DNA of 64,000 nt from positions 682,001 through 746,000 of the forward strand of contig NZ_QGMY01000002.1 of assembly GCF_003173355.1 (NCBI RefSeq). Reading direction: 5' to 3'. Shown in pieces: positions 60,254 to 64,000 of the stretch. This stretch comes from Methanospirillum lacunae (lineage in GTDB: Archaea; Halobacteriota; Methanomicrobia; Methanomicrobiales; Methanospirillaceae). A program made the translations under genes and the position numbers. Numbering within the stretch: position 1 is the stretch's first letter; every line of letters begins with the position of its first letter. The notes beneath the pieces were generated by a model. It searched no databases, was not told the DNA's origin, and saw nothing but the letters and a program-made list of their open reading frames with translations.

Positions 60254-60508
60254 TTACGATAGTACCCTATTATATCGTCCTCTGGAGACTTAAAACTCGG
60301 GTTTTATAATAATCAGAACAATCCAGATATTCTATACACAGATCACCCGCTATACGTTATAGCAGACAAAAGACTTTCAAATAAAAATCTTTGAAAAATA
60401 TCATCCTTAATTTCCTGTTTGTCATTTGTTGAAATATTTTTATGAATTTATAAAAAAAGAGTGGATGATCATCAGGATTGATCATCAGAAAAAAGGGTAA
60501 TTAAAAAA

Positions 60509-61435
60509 TCAGCAGACTGGCTGTGAATATAACGGATCTCTCATTGATTTAATAAGGAAATACCCAACTACCCCGAATGTGATTAGCGGTGATACATAAG
60601 TCGGGATATGAACACCAAATGAATCGATGACCATGATACAACCAAGACACAGAATTGAATACATAGCCCCATTCTTCAGGAACCGGTAACGCTTGATACG
60701 ATCGACATTACTCACGGTGAGTTGCCTTACTACAATCGCACCCAGAGCATTGCCAACAAGAATCAGAGGAACAGACATAGTAAAAGCAAAAGCGCCGAGA
60801 ACTCCGTCTATTGAGAAAGTTGCATCTATCACTTCAAGATAAAAGATCTTGCTGATATCAGACATATTTCCTCCAATGAGTTGTTGTTCCTGAGCCTCTG
60901 CATTCTGCCTGAACCCATGGACAATAAAAAAAGCACTTGAGCCTACAACAGCCCCAAATGCCATTAACGGATGTTGCTCCAGGGCGAACCAGACAATAAC
61001 GGCCAGCAGTAGAGATACTACAGCAAAGAACCATACCCCTTTGGATTCAAAAAATCGTTCTCCCCGTAGCCCGTATTCCTTGTCTTCAAGAAAAATCCAG
61101 TGAAGAAACAGAAATATCAGGAAAATTCCACCACCAATAAGAAGCATCGGAGATGATGCTTCTATCGCTTCTTTTATCTCCGGGCTGTCACTGAACATTG
61201 CAGTGAAAACTTCCCAGGGAGTAAGTGTAGGGGTTGCTGCCCAGACTAGTATCAGCGGGAGAAGTCCTCTTACAACAAAAACCGCAAACAGGATTCCCCA
61301 TAACAGAAACCATCGCCTGAATTGAGGTTTCATGGTAGAGAGAACTTCAGCATTGATAATAGCGTTATCAATGCTCGAAATGATCTCAAAGAGACAAAGA
61401 CCAAAGATGATCAGGATGATAGAAACAATATCCAC
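60509..61435 (-). CDS. DUF475/TerC-like integral membrane protein
   Basis: 308 residues, about eight membrane helices. The start EIISSIDNAIINAEVLSTMKPQFR and the internal IDATFSIDGVLGAFAF are the two acidic repeats of the TerC/DUF475 family, thought to bind metal. VVRGLLPLILVWA also fits. A role in metal handling (Mn or similar) is suggested by relatives. Single gene on the minus strand. Confidence 0.85.
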   Translation of the reverse strand: MDIVSIILIIFGLCLFEIISSIDNAIINAEVLSTMKPQFRRWFLLWGILFAVFVVRGLLPLILVWAATPTLTPWEVFTAMFSDSPEIKEAIEASSPMLLIGGGIFLIFLFLHWIFLEDKEYGLRGERFFESKGVWFFAVVSLLLAVIVWFALEQHPLMAFGAVVGSSAFFIVHGFRQNAEAQEQQLIGGNMSDISKIFYLEVIDATFSIDGVLGAFAFTMSVPLILVGNALGAIVVRQLTVSNVDRIKRYRFLKNGAMYSILCLGCIMVIDSFGVHIPTYVSPLITFGVVGYFLIKSMRDPLYSQPVC

Positions 61436-61549
61436 AGTAAATATTCGACTTTTGGATCTATTAATCTCCCGTCAGAAATTATCATCTGGGGAGATTATGG
61501 TAACAATGAAATCACGAAAATTTAAATAGTCCGGATCCAATCCAATTGT

Positions 61550-62245
61550 ATGAATTATACCATACTTATTACGGCGATTCTTCTTACCGGTTTCATATTC
61601 TCTGGAGGATGTACATCAGTAAAGCAGGTAAATACTTCTGGAAATATTGGAGTACAACCTGCGACGACTTCTTCAGTTGTGATACCGACTCCGAATGTAG
61701 TTGAAAAACCTGAAACTACAAAATCTGTATCTGAATCGTCTCAGTCTATTAACATTCCCTCCACTTCTATAGAGAAATCTTCAGATATGGCAGGTTTTAT
61801 ATCAACAAGTTTCCCGGCAATTACTGAGAAATATGTAGAAATAAAAAAATCAAGAAATGCACTAGACTGGAAGAAAGTACAGGAACAGGCCTTAAGCCTT
61901 CAGGTACAGATTCAAACCCTTAAAAAAACATACATACTCGACGTACCTAACCCTGAGAAAACTGTTTTTCCAAATCTTAACAGTAGAGAACAGATAGTGT
62001 TTCTGAAATATGTCGGCTATCTGAGCGATATGGAGAGTTACGCAACAAATCTAAAGAACGCTGTTTATTATCAGGAAAAAGGTGGCGATTCTGAATCTCT
62101 TCAGACAGCACGCAGATATCAGAACCTTGCAGATCAATTTGAAAAACAGGCTATTGCAGAAGTAAAAACAATTTCTGATTATTGTACCGACTTTAAATAT
62201 ACTTTTATAAACCCGATTACGGTTCAGGCATACAGATATGTATAA
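61550..62245 (+). CDS. lipoprotein of unknown function
   Basis: 231 residues. Signal region LITAILLTGFIFSGGC ends in a lipobox with Cys21. A Ser/Thr/Pro-rich linker (residues 22-75) leads to a helical domain with KSRNALDWKKVQEQALSLQ. It is probably tethered to the outer face of the membrane. No family recognised. Confidence 0.75.
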   Translation: MNYTILITAILLTGFIFSGGCTSVKQVNTSGNIGVQPATTSSVVIPTPNVVEKPETTKSVSESSQSINIPSTSIEKSSDMAGFISTSFPAITEKYVEIKKSRNALDWKKVQEQALSLQVQIQTLKKTYILDVPNPEKTVFPNLNSREQIVFLKYVGYLSDMESYATNLKNAVYYQEKGGDSESLQTARRYQNLADQFEKQAIAEVKTISDYCTDFKYTFINPITVQAYRYV

Positions 62246-62289
62246 ATCTTCTTTAATAATTTTTAAATAAAATAATCCTTTAAAAAAAT

Positions 62290-62685
62290 TTATGAGAAAC
62301 TAACTATACCGGATGTTCCATTTACTTCTGCAATAGTTCCAGAGGGAAGATCCATGAGAGGAATGCTCAGGCGATCAACCATGGGAATATGCCCTATAAT
62401 GGCACCTACTACAATGATTGGTTCAGCTTCTGTATTTATGATGGCTGCAGGAGCATGACCGCTTCTTGATAACGCATACAGAATATAACTTCCTACTGTG
62501 GAACCTTTTCCATATTCAAATGCTAAAACGGTACCGGTTATATCTTTTCCCTCAAGAGGATGACCTTTCTCCATTACAATACCAGTTTCAGGATCAACAC
62601 CTGATAAAAATGAGATGGGATCCGGCCCGATCAAAAGAGGCCCTGTTGCCGTTCCCTGGGAAATACCTCGGCCATGAAGTATCAT
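62290..62685 (-). CDS. phosphomevalonate dehydratase small subunit (DUF126, AcnX swivel domain)
   Basis: 131 residues: RGISQGTATGPLL, then DITGTVLAFEYGKGSTVGSY, APAAIINTEAEPIIVVGAII and DLPSGTIAEVNG. GKGSTVGS is the signature of the swivel domain of aconitase X. In archaea this protein pairs with a large AcnX subunit to dehydrate phosphomevalonate in the modified mevalonate pathway. The large subunit is not in this window. Convergent with the lipoprotein gene. Confidence 0.9.
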   Translation of the reverse strand: MILHGRGISQGTATGPLLIGPDPISFLSGVDPETGIVMEKGHPLEGKDITGTVLAFEYGKGSTVGSYILYALSRSGHAPAAIINTEAEPIIVVGAIIGHIPMVDRLSIPLMDLPSGTIAEVNGTSGIVSFS

Positions 62686-62806
62686 GTGTAAAATAATTGG
62701 ATAATATCTGGTATTAGGCTATCTTAATTCAGGATAGAATCTGACAGTTATTTCTCTTGTTACACATTTTTTCATTTTTTTCAGTGAATAATTATTAATA
62801 GAGAGA

Positions 62807-63982
62807 TTATCCTTTTATCAGTGAATAAGTGAGCAGGGCCGTGTTGTTTCGATCCGCCATTGTAAGGTTTTTATCTTGACCAGAAACCATCATTACCTGA
62901 TTTAGAAGTTTGATGTATGCAGACTCTGTCTCCATAATTATCTGATCCTGACATGTTGTTCGAGTCATCGAAATGCGGGAGAATGAGAGATTGTTACCGG
63001 ATAGACTATATTGACCATTATATAAGTTACATCCGGATGTTCCTGAAATGGAACCATTTTTATCAAATGTAACTGAAATCCGGGTATCATTGGATAGTCG
63101 GACAGGAATACCATCCTTGCGAAGATATGTAGTGAGATACCAGGCCGTGTTACTTAATGTTCTATTGGAATTAATTGGTGAAACAGTGTATTGTTCAAGA
63201 ATTTTATCAAGATGAATAATCATAGGTTCGAGGAGATTAGGTATTGATCCATTCGTTGCTTTAATTGTCTGATTCTTGTATCTTATAGTATAGATAATAG
63301 CATTAGGAGATGGGTTTGTTAACTGAGTCTGTGGTTTTATCGCTGTAATATTCATTTTATTACAGATTGATGTCAGGTTATCCATCTCATTATCAGATAA
63401 GTTTATTGAATGGATTTGTGACCATTTGGTTATCTCTCCGTGTTTATCTGGAAAAATTTTTAGTTCTTCATACGACCCTGTTGTTCCTCCTGACTTTTCA
63501 AATGAAATTAACGATTCAGATCTATTTGCAATCCTGCTACCATCTACTGGTTCGATAGAAATAACTTCTACTGGATCACCGGACATTATAATTGAAACAG
63601 CATCATGTACTGGTCGTAACTGAAATGTAACTTTGGTCCCGTTTACTTTAAGATCTGGAGGAAGAGATAATGGCTGATAGTGATGACCGTCATCACTTTT
63701 AATTATATAAGCCCCTCCTTCAAGATCCTGAAATTGTATTATTCCTGTTCCGGTAATTATAGATAGGTTACTATCTGATGAATCAGATCCACCAACTGAA
63801 ACATTATGAGAAGAATTTATATCTTTATCCATGGTTGGGATAACTGTTGATGTAGATGAATGGGTCTGATTTTGAACTCTCTTGTTCAGATCTGTGGAGA
63901 AATATACTGTAAGAAGGCAAATTACTACCAGTATCAGGATAATTATCAGAAGAAGACGTTTATACTGTTTCATATTATTCAC
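62807..63982 (-). CDS. membrane-anchored protein with C-terminal META (HslJ-like) domain
   Basis: 391 residues. One membrane helix (about 9-30), a disordered Ser-rich linker, a middle region with ELKIFPDKHGEITKWSQI and, after about residue 275, a META domain: TAWYLTTYL, RISVTFDKNGSISGTSGCNLYNGQYSL, MTRTTCQDQIIMETESAYIKLL. META/HslJ domains are small envelope proteins sometimes linked to stress resistance. Function unknown. A start at Met4 is also possible. Confidence 0.82.
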   Translation of the reverse strand: MNNMKQYKRLLLIIILILVVICLLTVYFSTDLNKRVQNQTHSSTSTVIPTMDKDINSSHNVSVGGSDSSDSNLSIITGTGIIQFQDLEGGAYIIKSDDGHHYQPLSLPPDLKVNGTKVTFQLRPVHDAVSIIMSGDPVEVISIEPVDGSRIANRSESLISFEKSGGTTGSYEELKIFPDKHGEITKWSQIHSINLSDNEMDNLTSICNKMNITAIKPQTQLTNPSPNAIIYTIRYKNQTIKATNGSIPNLLEPMIIHLDKILEQYTVSPINSNRTLSNTAWYLTTYLRKDGIPVRLSNDTRISVTFDKNGSISGTSGCNLYNGQYSLSGNNLSFSRISMTRTTCQDQIIMETESAYIKLLNQVMMVSGQDKNLTMADRNNTALLTYSLIKG

Positions 63983-64000
63983 AGATTACCATTAGGTTAC

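Overview
This window is a stretch of chromosome from a methanogenic archaeon, most likely a member of the Methanomicrobiales close to Methanospirillum. The support is an F420-type formate dehydrogenase pair (fdhA, fdhB), a UPF0305/DUF2115 protein found in methanogens, the DUF126 small subunit of the archaeal modified mevalonate pathway, several secreted archaeal-style proteins, the low G+C content, and euryarchaeal-type DNA gyrase. The genus assignment is inferred from gene content only. I saw no tRNA, rRNA, CRISPR array or insertion sequence.

Layout, left to right. 1-2.5 kb: the end of a MacB/FtsX-type ABC permease, a DMT exporter and a HicBA toxin-antitoxin pair. 2.8-7.8 kb: a complete, tightly packed biotin operon, bioB-bioW-bioA-bioF-bioD, with overlapping or abutting genes. 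8-10.7 kb: a GNAT acetyltransferase, an MFS drug-efflux gene broken by two frameshifts near its 3' end, and a VOC protein. 11-17.8 kb: a redox-rich region, almost all on the minus strand, holding a monocluster ferredoxin, a mini cytochrome b with a sulfite-oxidase-fold molybdoprotein, an Old Yellow Enzyme homologue, a small siroheme sulfite reductase-like protein, a type I copper protein and a quinoprotein-like propeller. 18-25 kb: a stand-alone condensation-domain acyltransferase, a winged-helix/membrane protein pair, a secreted duplicated-repeat protein, a secreted triple-Cache protein, a GNAT and a UPF0305 protein.

25-35.7 kb: an HxlR regulator followed by an Fe-S aldo/keto reductase, a secreted 5'-nucleotidase, a second (intact) DHA2 efflux pump, an amino acid permease overlapping an AlkA-type glycosylase, a secreted metallophosphoesterase and a ComEC-like metallo-beta-lactamase-fold protein that has lost its metal ligands. 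35.7-41.2 kb: a potassium operon with two KUP transporters flanking a two-RCK potassium channel. 41.4-45.1 kb: a response regulator/PAS protein with a degenerate histidine box, an ABM monooxygenase, a TPR membrane protein, a secreted protein and a rubrerythrin-like protein. 45.3-51 kb: fdhAB, then a long regulatory region, then a divergent LctP-family permease. 51-64 kb: a CorC/HlyC transporter, a chemoreceptor, gyrA and gyrB, a DUF475/TerC-like protein, a lipoprotein, DUF126 and a META-domain protein.

How it works together: the core metabolic content (formate oxidation to F420H2, biotin, isoprenoid precursor synthesis, potassium homeostasis) is ordinary for a formate-using hydrogenotrophic methanogen. 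The unusual part is the set of predicted extracytoplasmic redox proteins at 11.7-17.8 kb, which together suggest a small envelope electron-transfer system not expected in a methanogen of this type. No stretch outside the genes contains an obvious large mobile element.
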